From the NCBI GenBank assembly GCA_031275645.1, contig JAISOL010000052.1, positions 1-32,306 on the forward strand: a stretch of 32,306 nt of DNA, in the 5' to 3' direction. The stretch is from Deltaproteobacteria bacterium. Its GTDB lineage: Bacteria > Desulfobacterota > Desulfovibrionia > Desulfovibrionales > Desulfovibrionaceae. Made by a program: the position numbers and the translations under genes. Below, in pieces: positions 7,702 to 16,354 of the stretch (position 1 is the stretch's first letter; each line of letters begins with the position of its first letter). The notes under the pieces were generated by a model, which saw nothing but the letters and a program-made list of their open reading frames with translations, made no database searches and had not been told where the DNA came from.

Positions 7702-8385
7702 ATGTCCATGACCAAAAAATCAACCTGGCGCGAATTTTTTGAAGCCATTGTCATAGCTTTTTTTCTGGCCATGATCATCCGGTTTTTTGTGGTGCAGGCT
7801 TATCAGATCCCTTCGGGCTCCATGCTTGACACCCTGCTTATCGGAGACAAGCTCCTGGTGAACAAAATGAGCTACAACCTCAAAGTTCCTTTCACCGACA
7901 AGGTTCTGGCGCGTTTGGGCGACCCGGAAGCAGGCGACATCATTGTCTTTACCTTTCCCGATCCCAATCCGGACAATGCCCGGAAGGATTACATCAAGCG
8001 CGTGATCGGGCTGCCCGGCGACACCGTGGAAATGCGCGGCAACGTCATCTACCGCAACGGGCGGAAAATGGACGAGCCTTATACGCGTTTTACGCGCGAT
8101 TTCAGGGCCGTTCCGGATTATTACAGGGTTCCGGGAATGTTCGTGCAGGGCAACAGCCACAGCTTCGCCCCCTTTACCGTTCCCGAGGATCACTACTTTG
8201 TCCTGGGAGACAACCGCGATACATCCGAGGATTCCCGCTACTGGGGCTTTGTCCGGCGTGAGGCCATCCACGGCCGGGCCTGGCGCATCTATTGGTCCTG
8301 GGGGAGCAACCCCGGCGACGGAGGGAGTGCCCCCTTTCCCGATACCGGGCCCCGCTGGAGCCGCATAGGCAGGCTGGTGGAATAA
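7702..8385 (+). CDS. lepB: Signal peptidase I
   Basis: The 227-residue inner-membrane serine protease removes signal peptides from exported proteins. One membrane segment lies at about residues 13-33. The catalytic Ser is at 40 in IPSGSM, and the catalytic Lys is at 99 in DYIKRVIGLPGD. Box E GDNRDTSEDSRYWG is near residue 172. It has a single membrane anchor, unlike E. coli LepB with two, and so is shorter. The start at 7702 follows GGAGGGG by 5 nt. It is probably co-transcribed with lepA and the downstream nuclease gene. Confidence 0.96.
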   Translation: MSMTKKSTWREFFEAIVIAFFLAMIIRFFVVQAYQIPSGSMLDTLLIGDKLLVNKMSYNLKVPFTDKVLARLGDPEAGDIIVFTFPDPNPDNARKDYIKRVIGLPGDTVEMRGNVIYRNGRKMDEPYTRFTRDFRAVPDYYRVPGMFVQGNSHSFAPFTVPEDHYFVLGDNRDTSEDSRYWGFVRREAIHGRAWRIYWSWGSNPGDGGSAPFPDTGPRWSRIGRLVE

Positions 8386-8401
8386 TTCCGGCGGACGAGT
8401 C

Positions 8402-9754
8402 ATGCAGCCTTTCACCTTTGTTCATGCGGCGGATCTGCATCTGGACGCTGTTCTGCCCGGCCCAGGCGCCAAGGTTCTGCCGGCGGAGGCGGATGGGGGA
8501 GCCTGCGTCCGGCTCCTGCGGGAAGCCGTCTTTATGGCCCTGGATCGGCTGGTGGATTTGTGTCTGCGGGAAAAGGCGGCTTTTCTGCTCCTGGCCGGAG
8601 ACGTCTTTCACCGGGACGAGGGCAGCCTCAAGGCCTGCTTCGCCCTGCGCGAGGCTTGCCTGCGCCTGGGCGAAGAGGGCGTCGAGGTCTTCTGGGCCAG
8701 GGGCAACCACGACTTTGCCGCCTGGAACACGGAGATTCTAAGCCCTCCGGACAATCTGCGCGTCTTCAGCCGGGAAGGCGAAGCCTTTCCGGCGGGGAGT
8801 CGGGGGAAAGCCCTGGCTCTGGTGCGCGGCATCAGTCATTCCGGCCCCGGAGAGCGGGAAAATCTGGCGCGTAAACTGGCGGCCGGAGCGGGGCCGGAAA
8901 AGCTGTTTCAGATCGGGCTCCTGCACTGCGCGGTGCGGGGGGGAAGCGCGGGGCATGAGGTTTACGCCCCCTGCGAGCCGGGAGATTTTAAAACCGGGTC
9001 TCTGGATTACTGGGCTCTGGGGCATGTGCACGCTCCGGGCGTCGTTTCCCCGGCTCCTCTGGCAATCTATCCGGGAAGCCTGCAAGGGCTGCACATAAAC
9101 GAAAGCGGCCCGCACGGCTGTTATCTGGCGCGGGTGGACGCCCTGGGCCGGACGCGGGCCTTCCCTGTTCCTCTGGCCCCGGTACGCTGGGAAAATATAG
9201 AGTTCGATCTCCATGCCCTGTCCGAAGAAGACGCCTCCGGCCGCGATTCCCTGGAATCTTTGGAAAAGGCCCTTCTGGAAATCCTTGAGGATATGGGGGA
9301 AAAAGCGGCTCCGGCCCTTGCCCTGCTCTGCCGGCTGGAACTGCGCGGGCGCAGCCGTCTGGATTCTTTTCTGCGCCGCGAGGAGAATCTGGACGAACTG
9401 ACCCTCCGCCTGAATCTCGCCCTGGCCGGAAAAGACGCCCGGCCTTGCCTGATCCGGGTAAAGGACATAGCGCTGCGCAGCTCTCCGGACAGCGATCTGG
9501 AGGCTCTGCGCCGGAGCGACAACCTGGTGGGAGAAACCCTGCGCAAGGCGGAAGCCTTTATCCGGGCGCTGGAAGATCCGGAAGGCCCCGAGGAGGACGG
9601 GATGCCTCTCCGCCTTCTGGCGGAACTGGAAAAGCTTTACGCCGACCCCCGCTGCAAGGATTATCTCGCCCGGCCGGACTCCGCGGAACTGGCGGAACTG
9701 GCCCGCGCCGCCGTTGTCCTCTGCCTGGATTTGTTCGAGGCCGACAAATGCTGA
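8402..9754 (+). CDS. YhaO/SbcD-like metallophosphoesterase (DNA repair exonuclease)
   Basis: The 450-residue protein has the full calcineurin-like phosphoesterase set: DLH at 11-13, GD at 66-67 followed by VFHRD, GNHD at 101-104, a metal-binding His at 175 (LLHCA), and GHVH at 207-210. This is the SbcD/Mre11 type nuclease fold that cuts DNA with two metal ions. The C-terminal 200 residues are helical and poorly conserved, as expected for the part that docks the ATPase. Its stop overlaps the start of the SMC-like ATPase gene (ATGCTGA), which suggests coupled translation and a fixed complex. The pair matches YhaO-YhaN better than SbcD-SbcC because of the partner's architecture. Confidence 0.85.
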   Translation: MQPFTFVHAADLHLDAVLPGPGAKVLPAEADGGACVRLLREAVFMALDRLVDLCLREKAAFLLLAGDVFHRDEGSLKACFALREACLRLGEEGVEVFWARGNHDFAAWNTEILSPPDNLRVFSREGEAFPAGSRGKALALVRGISHSGPGERENLARKLAAGAGPEKLFQIGLLHCAVRGGSAGHEVYAPCEPGDFKTGSLDYWALGHVHAPGVVSPAPLAIYPGSLQGLHINESGPHGCYLARVDALGRTRAFPVPLAPVRWENIEFDLHALSEEDASGRDSLESLEKALLEILEDMGEKAAPALALLCRLELRGRSRLDSFLRREENLDELTLRLNLALAGKDARPCLIRVKDIALRSSPDSDLEALRRSDNLVGETLRKAEAFIRALEDPEGPEEDGMPLRLLAELEKLYADPRCKDYLARPDSAELAELARAAVVLCLDLFEADKC

Positions 9755-12700
9755 TCCGCTCCCTGCGCCTTGAACAGTTCGGCATTCTGCGCGACCTGGA
9801 GATCCGGGATCTGGCCCGCGGGCTGAACGTTTTTCTGGGCAACAACGAAGCCGGTAAAACCACGCTCCTGAAATTTTTCCGGGCCATGTTTTTCGGCTAC
9901 AAACGCGGGAGCCTGAATCTGGATTACGGCCGGAGCGGCGGCAAACTGGCCGGGGGGAGCCTCGAGATCGAGCTTGGGCAAGGCTCGCGCCTTACCCTCT
10001 CCCGCTCTCCCGGCAGAGACGGCGGCCCGGTCAGGCTGGACGCCGTCTCTTTGCCCTCTCAAGGCCGCGCGGAACGGGATATAAAGCCGGGCGACCTGCT
10101 GGGAGGCTATAACGCGGCGCTTTACGATCAGATTTTTTGTTTCAGCCTGAGCGAGCTTTCCAGCCTGGAGGGCATGGAGGCTCCCCAGGTAAGCGCGGCC
10201 CTGCATGCCGCCGCTTTCGGCACCGGCTTCACTTCCCCCTGGACTGTGCAGAAGAAAATAGACGAACGCCGGAAAGCCCTGTTCGCGAGCGGAAGCGCCG
10301 CCTTCAAGCCGGCCGTGAACAAAATTCTCATACGTCTGGCCGAAATAAAGGCTTCCCTGCGCGCCGACCCGGAAATGGAGCAGTATAACAGGCTGCTTCT
10401 GGAGCAGAGGGAGGCCGGAAAGACTCTGGCCCTTCTGGAGGAAAAGGCCGCCGGGCTGCGCCTGGAGGAGGGCCGGGCCAAAGCTCTGCTGCGCGTCTGG
10501 GATTACTGGACGCAGTTGCGGGACTGCGAAGCCGGCCTGTCTCTTTCCCCCAGGCCGGAAGGGGAGTTCGGGGAGGACGGCGGGAAGGCGCTGGAAGCCC
10601 TGCTTGCGGAACTGGAGGAAAGAAAGACCGGCCTGGCCCTGAAGCTTTCCTTGCGGGACAAGGCCCTGGAAGCCTTGCGCCGGGGGGGGGAATATCTGGC
10701 CTGCAGCCGGGTCTGGCCGGCCTGTCAGGATTTGCAGGCCCGCAAGGGAAGCTTGCTCAAGGCCCTCTCCGATCTGCCGCGTCTGGAAAAAAAACTGGCC
10801 CAGCTTCGCCTGGAGCAGGAAGAAGCCGTAAGCGGACTCGGTCCGGACTGGGACGAGGAAAAGGCCGTGAATTTTTCGGACAGCCTTTCAATGCGGGGAG
10901 AGCTCAGCCGTTACGGGCAGGAACTGAAGGAAGCCGGAGACGAATGCGCCCGCGCCGGGGCGGAAAAAGAGCGCCTGGACAAGGAATTGGCGGAAGCGGA
11001 AGCCGCGGCCTCCGGCCTGCGTCTGCGTCTGGGGCAGCCGGCGGAGGAGGGCGCCGTCTTCCGGGCCTCGCCGGGTGGGGAAAAGGCGGAGCTTTACAGC
11101 CCGTCCGCCCGCGCCGGGCTGGAACAACTGGGCAGGGAAAAGGAACTGGCCCTGGAAGGGCTCCGGGAAGCGGCGGAACGCCTGAAACAGACGGAAGAAG
11201 CCGCGGCCGGGCTCAAAGAAAGGAAAACCCGCCTGGAGGTGGAACTGGCCGCTCTGCGGGACAGGCTTTTCCCTCCCCCCAAAAAACAGGCTCTCCGGGA
11301 TCTGCTCAAAAAACTCGAAGCCTTGCGGGAGCTTCAGGCGGAACGCCGGAAGGAGCTTGCAAGCCTGGAGCTGCGCCGCGCCGCCCGGAAGCCTCCCCTG
11401 TTCGGCCCTTCCACAGTCCTGCGGGACAAGCGCCGGCTGCCGGGCCTGCTCCTTTGCGCGGCGGCGGCGGTCTTTCTTCCGCTTCACGAGCGGGCGCTTT
11501 TTCCCCTGAGCCCGTTTTTCGCCTGGGCCGCCGTTTACTGGCTGCATCCACGGGCGGCCACCCTGTTCCTGTATGCCTTTGCCCCGGAACCTCTCGCTCT
11601 GGAACTGGATGAAACGAAAAAAAAGCTTTCCCTTCTGGAGGAGGAAGAAGGGCTTCTTCTGGAGGAACTGGGCGGCCTGCTCGGCCGGCCCCAGGAAGGG
11701 GAGGCGCGCGCCTTTCCCGAAATTCTCTCCGGACTGGAAGAAGTCCTGCGGGAACAGGACGCGCTGCGCGGGCGGGAGCTTGCCCTGGAGGAGAGCCTGG
11801 AGGCTGAAAAAAGGGATCTCTTCCGGGCGGAGGAAGAATCGCGCCTTGCCCGCTCCGCCGCCCTGGAAGCCGGACAGAAGCTGGAACAAGCTCTGCTCCT
11901 GTGGAGCGGGGCCATGAAGGTTTACTCCCTGCTCCCGGATTCTTCCCCGGAAAGCGCGCTGAAAATTTTTGACGCCGCTTCCCTGGCCGCCGGCCGTGCC
12001 CGGAAAGCCGAAGAATGCGCCTCCCGCCTGCGCGCGGCCGGAGCCAGGCGGGAAAAGGCGCGGGCGGATTGGACAAGCTGGCTTGAGCGGTGGGGCTTCA
12101 CCCCGGAATTTGAACCGGACGACGTCCGGAGCGCCCTGATCCTTCTGGAGGGGATCAGAAAACGCCGCCCGGCCCTGCTCGAAGCGGAGGAGGAAATAGG
12201 CGCCGGGCAAAGGGAAATATCCTTTTTTGCGACCGAACTGGGCGCGTTGCGGGCACAGGCTTTTCCGGATTCTCCCGGATCTTGCCCGGAGGATAGCCGG
12301 GAACTTCCGGCCTTGTTCGATCACCTGTACAACGCTTCTTCCAACGCCAGGGAGGAGACGCTACGCCTGGAGCAGAAACGGGAGCAACTGGAAAGCCTGG
12401 AGGCGGAAATCGCGGGCGCGGAGGAGCTTCTGCGTCTGCGGGAAGCCGATCTCGCCGCCCTGCTGGAGCAGGGGAGGGCTGCGGACGCCCGGGACTACCG
12501 GCTGCGCTTTGATAAATACTCCCGCCATATGCGCCTGCTGCTGGAAAGGGAAAGACTAGGCTCCCTCCTCCGGCAGGCGGCGGCTTTGGATCTTCCGGAA
12601 GGGCGGGGAAAACTCTGGGAATCCCCGGAGGATTTCTTCAGCGCCTTGCGGGGAAGCGCCCGGGAAACCCTGGAAGAGAGGGCGCGAAATCTGGGAGAGA

Positions 12701-13356
12701 GCCTGAAGGAAACGGAAGAGCTGGAAAAAAAACAGCACATGCGCCTGGGTGAAATCAAACGCGGACTGGAAGTGCTGGGAGGAGGGGAGAGTAACGCCGC
12801 TCTCTCTTTTGAGGAAAGCTCCCTGAAAGAGGAACTTAAAATACTCGCCGGCCGCTGGGCCGTGCATGTCCTGGCGGACGGCTTTATCCGGGAGGCCAGG
12901 CGCAGCTTTGAGGAAGATCGCCAGGACAGCGTGCTCCATCTGGCCGGGAAGAATCTGGCTCTCCTGACCGGCGGCCGCTACGGGCAACTGCTTTTGAGCC
13001 CTGAAGACAAGGGATTCAAGGTCTTCGCCGTCTCCCGGGCCGGCGGCAGGCTGGACTCGGAAGAGGCCCTGAGCCGGGGCACGCGCGAACAGGTCTACCT
13101 GGCCCTGCGTCTGGCCTTTATCCAGCAGCACAACCTGAGCGGGGAAAGCCTTCCCCTGATTCTGGACGACATTCTGGTCAATTTCGATCCCGAAAGGCTG
13201 GAATACGCCGCCGGATTGCTGGCGGATTTCAGCGCCGGCAACCAATGCCTCTTCTTCACCTGCCATCCGCCTACAGCCGCCCTGCTGCGCCGCCTGGCCC
13301 CCCAGGGAGCCTTCCACAGGCTGGAAAAAGGGCGAATTTTCAGGGAAAACGCCTGA
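9748..13356 (+). CDS. YhaN/SbcC-like SMC-type ATPase with a central membrane hairpin
   Basis: The protein has 1202 residues. The N-terminal half-domain begins [19 protein letters not shown] and has Walker [11 protein letters not shown] at 31-40. Long Glu/Arg/Leu-rich coiled coils follow. A hydrophobic stretch of about 45 residues near 565-610 lies in the middle, where SbcC and Rad50 carry their zinc hook; no CxxC is seen there. The C-terminal half-domain has the signature [15 protein letters not shown] near 1108 and Walker [14 protein letters not shown] near 1134. With the upstream nuclease it should process DNA ends, perhaps at the membrane. It is longer than B. subtilis YhaN. A run of nine G at 10682-10690 (codon about 312) is a possible slippage site. 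Confidence 0.85.
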   Translation: MLIRSLRLEQFGILRDLEIRDLARGLNVFLGNNEAGKTTLLKFFRAMFFGYKRGSLNLDYGRSGGKLAGGSLEIELGQGSRLTLSRSPGRDGGPVRLDAVSLPSQGRAERDIKPGDLLGGYNAALYDQIFCFSLSELSSLEGMEAPQVSAALHAAAFGTGFTSPWTVQKKIDERRKALFASGSAAFKPAVNKILIRLAEIKASLRADPEMEQYNRLLLEQREAGKTLALLEEKAAGLRLEEGRAKALLRVWDYWTQLRDCEAGLSLSPRPEGEFGEDGGKALEALLAELEERKTGLALKLSLRDKALEALRRGGEYLACSRVWPACQDLQARKGSLLKALSDLPRLEKKLAQLRLEQEEAVSGLGPDWDEEKAVNFSDSLSMRGELSRYGQELKEAGDECARAGAEKERLDKELAEAEAAASGLRLRLGQPAEEGAVFRASPGGEKAELYSPSARAGLEQLGREKELALEGLREAAERLKQTEEAAAGLKERKTRLEVELAALRDRLFPPPKKQALRDLLKKLEALRELQAERRKELASLELRRAARKPPLFGPSTVLRDKRRLPGLLLCAAAAVFLPLHERALFPLSPFFAWAAVYWLHPRAATLFLYAFAPEPLALELDETKKKLSLLEEEEGLLLEELGGLLGRPQEGEARAFPEILSGLEEVLREQDALRGRELALEESLEAEKRDLFRAEEESRLARSAALEAGQKLEQALLLWSGAMKVYSLLPDSSPESALKIFDAASLAAGRARKAEECASRLRAAGARREKARADWTSWLERWGFTPEFEPDDVRSALILLEGIRKRRPALLEAEEEIGAGQREISFFATELGALRAQAFPDSPGSCPEDSRELPALFDHLYNASSNAREETLRLEQKREQLESLEAEIAGAEELLRLREADLAALLEQGRAADARDYRLRFDKYSRHMRLLLERERLGSLLRQAAALDLPEGRGKLWESPEDFFSALRGSARETLEERARNLGESLKETEELEKKQHMRLGEIKRGLEVLGGGESNAALSFEESSLKEELKILAGRWAVHVLADGFIREARRSFEEDRQDSVLHLAGKNLALLTGGRYGQLLLSPEDKGFKVFAVSRAGGRLDSEEALSRGTREQVYLALRLAFIQQHNLSGESLPLILDDILVNFDPERLEYAAGLLADFSAGNQCLFFTCHPPTAALLRRLAPQGAFHRLEKGRIFRENA

Positions 13357-13368
13357 TACCGCCTCCGG

Positions 13369-13388
13369 GCGCCGGAACTTGCCGGCGC
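13369..13388 (+). terminator. Hairpin after the YhaN-like gene
   Basis: GCGCCGG (13369-13375) pairs with CCGGCGC (13382-13388) around AACTTG, 12 nt after the stop. The downstream tract is AATTAC and lacks a T-run, so it is a weak terminator candidate or a 3'-end stabiliser. Confidence 0.4.
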
Positions 13389-13411
13389 AATTACAGATTC
13401 CGCATATATGC

Positions 13412-13424
13412 TTATTTGAAATAA
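13412..13424 (+). promoter_or_regulatory. AT-rich palindrome upstream of the sulfate operon
   Basis: TTATTT-G-AAATAA is a perfect palindrome, next to a second one, GCATATATGC, at 13402-13411. Both stand out in a GC-rich region and are the only AT-rich block in the 259-nt gap before sbp. This is where an operon promoter or the site of a sulfur-responsive regulator would be expected. A weak TTGTTC (13426) and TGGAAT (13448) pair with a 16-bp spacer follows. The regulator is unknown. Confidence 0.35.
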
Positions 13425-13538
13425 ATTGTTCCTTTTCCCCGGAAGAATGGAATACTGCGTTTTCGCAAGGCGATTTCAGGGACAGGGGGAAGAAATACAT
13501 GACGGTTCGAGCCGCGATTTACGGCGTGTCATACGGGA

Positions 13539-13611
13539 GAGGCCCGCGGAGCGCGGGCTTCTGTCCCGCGTGGCTGTCACGGGGGATCTTTTTTCTTCAA
13601 TTAAAAGGATC
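13539..13611 (+). promoter_or_regulatory. Structured leader of sbp, with ribosome binding site in a stem
   Basis: GAGGCCCGCG (13539-13548) pairs with CGCGGGCTTC (13552-13561), 10 bp with one G-T pair and a 3-nt loop. Further down GATCTTTTT (13585-13593) pairs with AAAAGGATC (13603-13611), 9 bp with one G-T pair, and buries the AAAAGGA ribosome binding site of sbp. A T6 run lies in the second stem. I see no known riboswitch class in this leader. Confidence 0.4.
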
Positions 13612-13615
13612 TATC

Positions 13616-14632
13616 ATGAAAAAAAGCATGGGCATTTTTTTGGCGGCATTCATTTTCTCCGTAAACATCCTTGCCGGCGTCCAGGCCCGGGCGTACGGCG
13701 CGGAGCTTGTGAACGTATCCTATGATCCCACCAGGGAATTATACGAGCAGTTCAACGTCTCCTTTCGCAAATACTGGAAAGCCAAAACAGGGGAGGACGT
13801 CACAATCACGCAGTCCCACGGCGGCTCCGGCAAGCAGGCGCGTTCCGTCATTGAAGGGAACGCGGCGGATGTGGTCACCCTGGCGCTGGGCTACGACATA
13901 ACGGCCATTGAAAAGGCCGGGCTGATCCAGCCGGGCTGGCAACGGAAATTCCCGGACAACAGTTCCCCCTATACCTCCACCATAGTGTTTCTGGTGCGCA
14001 AGGGCAACCCCAAAGGCTTGAAGGATTGGGGAGACCTCGCCAAGCCCGGAGTCGGCATCATCACCCCCAATCCCAAGACCTCCGGCGGGGCGCGCTGGAA
14101 CTATCTGGCGGCCTGGGCCTGGGCGGACGGCGCGTACCGGCATGATGAAAAGGCCGTCCGCGACTTTGTCGGCAAGCTGCTCCGGAACGTGCTGGTGCTG
14201 GATACCGGCGCGCGCGGCTCCACCAACACCTTTGTGCGCAACGGGCAGGGAGACGTGCTCCTGGCCTGGGAAAACGAAGCTTATCTGGTGCTGGCCAACC
14301 AGCCGGGCGACTTCGAGATAGTCACCCCCGGCCTCAGCATACTGGCCGAGCCTCCCGTGGCCATAGTGGACGAGGTCGTGGACAAGCGCGGCAGCCGCGC
14401 GCTGGCTACGGAATATCTGCGCTATCTCTACTCGGACGAAGGGCAGCGCCTGGCCGGAAAGAACTATTACCGGCCGAGCAATCCGAACATCGCCAAAGAA
14501 TTCGCCAAGGTTTTCGATCTCAAGGTCAAACTGATCACCATCGACGATCCTCTCTTCGGCGGCTGGGAAAAGGCGCAACAGGCCCATTTCAGCGACGGCG
14601 GCATTTTTGATCAGATTTACGCCCGGAAATAA
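13616..14632 (+). CDS. sbp: Periplasmic sulfate-binding protein
   Basis: The 338-residue substrate-binding protein of the sulfate/thiosulfate ABC importer. A signal peptide [14 protein letters not shown]... ends near residue 26-29 (ARA or YGA). The mature protein opens [13 protein letters not shown] and has [26 protein letters not shown] and [16 protein letters not shown], all typical of Sbp/CysP. The start has AAGGA 6 nt upstream. An in-frame ATG at 13499 with a strong AGGGGGAAG lies 39 codons further up. It would place extra residues before the signal peptide, so I prefer 13616. This is the first gene of the sulfate operon. A strong hairpin follows the stop. Confidence 0.95.
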   Translation: MKKSMGIFLAAFIFSVNILAGVQARAYGAELVNVSYDPTRELYEQFNVSFRKYWKAKTGEDVTITQSHGGSGKQARSVIEGNAADVVTLALGYDITAIEKAGLIQPGWQRKFPDNSSPYTSTIVFLVRKGNPKGLKDWGDLAKPGVGIITPNPKTSGGARWNYLAAWAWADGAYRHDEKAVRDFVGKLLRNVLVLDTGARGSTNTFVRNGQGDVLLAWENEAYLVLANQPGDFEIVTPGLSILAEPPVAIVDEVVDKRGSRALATEYLRYLYSDEGQRLAGKNYYRPSNPNIAKEFAKVFDLKVKLITIDDPLFGGWEKAQQAHFSDGGIFDQIYARK

Positions 14633-14644
14633 CCTCAGCCCCGA

Positions 14645-14669
14645 CGGCGGCCGCCTCGAGCGGCCGCCG
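14645..14669 (+). other. Intercistronic hairpin between sbp and cysT
   Basis: CGGCGGCCGC (14645-14654) and GCGGCCGCCG (14660-14669) form a perfect 10-bp GC stem with a CTCGA loop and no T-run. It is well placed to protect the 3' end of a short sbp mRNA and so raise binding protein over membrane subunits, as in other ABC operons. Confidence 0.7.
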
Positions 14670-14686
14670 CAACTGTGAAGTGTTCC

Positions 14687-15514
14687 ATGCGATACCGCTC
14701 CAGGCGCGGCATACCGGGTTTCAGGCTTTCCCTGGGTTTGACCGTGAGTTTTCTGAGCCTGATGGTTCTGCTGCCCATGCTCTCCATTGTTATCTTGTCT
14801 TCGGGGCTGGGTCCGCGCGGATTCTGGGAAGCCGTCTCCGACCCCAGGGTACTCGCCGGCTACCGGGTCAGTTTTCTCTGCTCCCTGATCGCCGCCTCGC
14901 TCAACAGCGTCTTCGGCCTGATTCTGGCCTGGGTGCTGGTGCGCTACCGTTTCCCCGGGCGCCGTTTCATCGACGGCCTGATCGAGCTGCCCTTCGCCCT
15001 GCCCACGGCCGTGACGGGCATAGCTCTGGCGACGCTGTATTCGGACAAGGGCTGGTTCGGCAAACCTCTGGCGGCTTTGGGCCTGCGGGCGGCGTATTCG
15101 GAAACCGGCATCATACTCGCCCTGACCTTCATCACTATTCCTTTTGTCGTCCGCGCCGTGCAGCCTGTGCTGGAGCAACTGGACAGATCCTACGAGGAAG
15201 CGGGGCGTATGCTCGGGGCTTCTCCTCCCCAGATATTCCGGCGGGTCATTTTTCCGGAAATAACGCCGGCCCTGCTCACGGGCTTCGGCCTCTCCTTTGC
15301 CAGGGCTCTGGGCGAATACGGCAGCGTGGTGTTCATAGCCGGCAATATGCCCTTCAGAACCGAAATCGCGCCCCTGCTGATCATGATCAAGCTGGAACAG
15401 TTCAACTACATGGAGGCCACGGCCGTGGCCCTGGTCATGCTGGCGGCTTCCTTCCTCATCATGTTCGGCATCAACTGCATTCAGAGCCGGGCCTCCTCCT
15501 TTGTCAGGGGTTAG
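14687..15514 (+). CDS. cysT: Sulfate ABC transporter permease CysT (CysU)
   Basis: About 275 residues with some six membrane segments; one of the two permeases of the sulfate importer. The EAA loop that contacts the ATPase is EEAGRMLGASPPQIFRRVIFP-like at about residues 167-187. LIELPFALPTAVTGIAL and ARALGEYGSVVFIAGN are typical of CysT. ATG 14687 is preceded by GAAG at good spacing; GTG 14675 is an alternative with no ribosome binding site. It lies 54 nt after sbp and 9 nt before cysW. Confidence 0.94.
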   Translation: MRYRSRRGIPGFRLSLGLTVSFLSLMVLLPMLSIVILSSGLGPRGFWEAVSDPRVLAGYRVSFLCSLIAASLNSVFGLILAWVLVRYRFPGRRFIDGLIELPFALPTAVTGIALATLYSDKGWFGKPLAALGLRAAYSETGIILALTFITIPFVVRAVQPVLEQLDRSYEEAGRMLGASPPQIFRRVIFPEITPALLTGFGLSFARALGEYGSVVFIAGNMPFRTEIAPLLIMIKLEQFNYMEATAVALVMLAASFLIMFGINCIQSRASSFVRG

Positions 15515-15523
15515 CGTCTCATC

Positions 15524-16354
15524 ATGCACAACAAAAATAATCTTTGGCTTCCCCGCCTGCTCATCGCCCTCAGCTTCGCCTTTGTGCTGCTGATGCTGGC
15601 GGCGCCGCTGAGCGTGGTGCTGGCCGAGGCCTTCAGTTCAGGCTGGGAGCTTTATCTGAAAGCCGTAACCGACCACTATGCCCTGCGGGCGGCGCAGCTT
15701 ACCGTCATCGCCACGCTTTCGTCGGTGCTGCTGAATGTGGCTTTCGGCCTGACGGCCGCCTGGGCCGTCACCAGGTTTTCCTTTCGCGGCAAGGGGCTGC
15801 TCACCACGCTGATTGACATTCCCTTCGCCGTTTCTCCGGTAATCGCGGGTCTGGTCTTTATCCTGCTCTTCGGCCGCCTGAGTCCTCTGCATTCTTTTCT
15901 GGACGCGTATAATCTGAGAATAGTCTTCGCGGTTCCCGGCATTGTCCTGGTGACCATTTTCGTGACCCTGCCCTTTGTGGCCAGAGAGATCATTCCGGTG
16001 CTGGAAGCAAGGGGCACGGACGAGGAACAGGCGGCGGCGCTGATGGGCGCCGGGTTTTTCAGGATTTTCCGGCGCATTACCTTCCCGCATATACGCTGGG
16101 CGCTTCTCTACAGCCTCATTCTCTGCGCGGCGCGCGCCATGGGGGAGTTCGGCGCCGTTTCCGTGGTTTCCGGGCATTTGCGGGGCAAGACCAACACCCT
16201 CCCTCTGCATGTGGAAATCCTTTACAGCGAATACCAGTTCACGGCCGCCTTCGCGGTGTCCTCCGTCCTGGCGGCGGCGGCGATCGCCATTCTGGTGGCG
16301 CGGAACATCGTGGAATTAGCCGCCCGGAAGGAGAAAAAAAGCAATGTACGTTAA
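15524..16354 (+). CDS. cysW: Sulfate ABC transporter permease CysW
   Basis: The 276-residue second permease. It has about six membrane segments, starting WLPRLLIALSFAFVLLML, the typical TLIDIPFAVSPVIAGLVF, and the EAA loop EEQAAALMGAGFFRIFRRITFP. The region ARAMGEFGAVSVVSGHLRGKT is diagnostic for CysW. The gene ends 11 nt inside cysA, which points to translational coupling with the ATPase gene. Confidence 0.94.
   Translation: MHNKNNLWLPRLLIALSFAFVLLMLAAPLSVVLAEAFSSGWELYLKAVTDHYALRAAQLTVIATLSSVLLNVAFGLTAAWAVTRFSFRGKGLLTTLIDIPFAVSPVIAGLVFILLFGRLSPLHSFLDAYNLRIVFAVPGIVLVTIFVTLPFVAREIIPVLEARGTDEEQAAALMGAGFFRIFRRITFPHIRWALLYSLILCAARAMGEFGAVSVVSGHLRGKTNTLPLHVEILYSEYQFTAAFAVSSVLAAAAIAILVARNIVELAARKEKKSNVR

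Noticed and set aside
10888-12324. 478-codon antisense frame inside the YhaN-like gene
   Set aside because: Low-complexity Gly/Pro/Gln/Arg-rich translation, typical of the reverse frame of Glu/Leu-rich coiled coil.
13357-13615. SAM or other known riboswitch before the sulfate operon
   Set aside because: No conserved core of a known class could be found; only generic hairpins are present.
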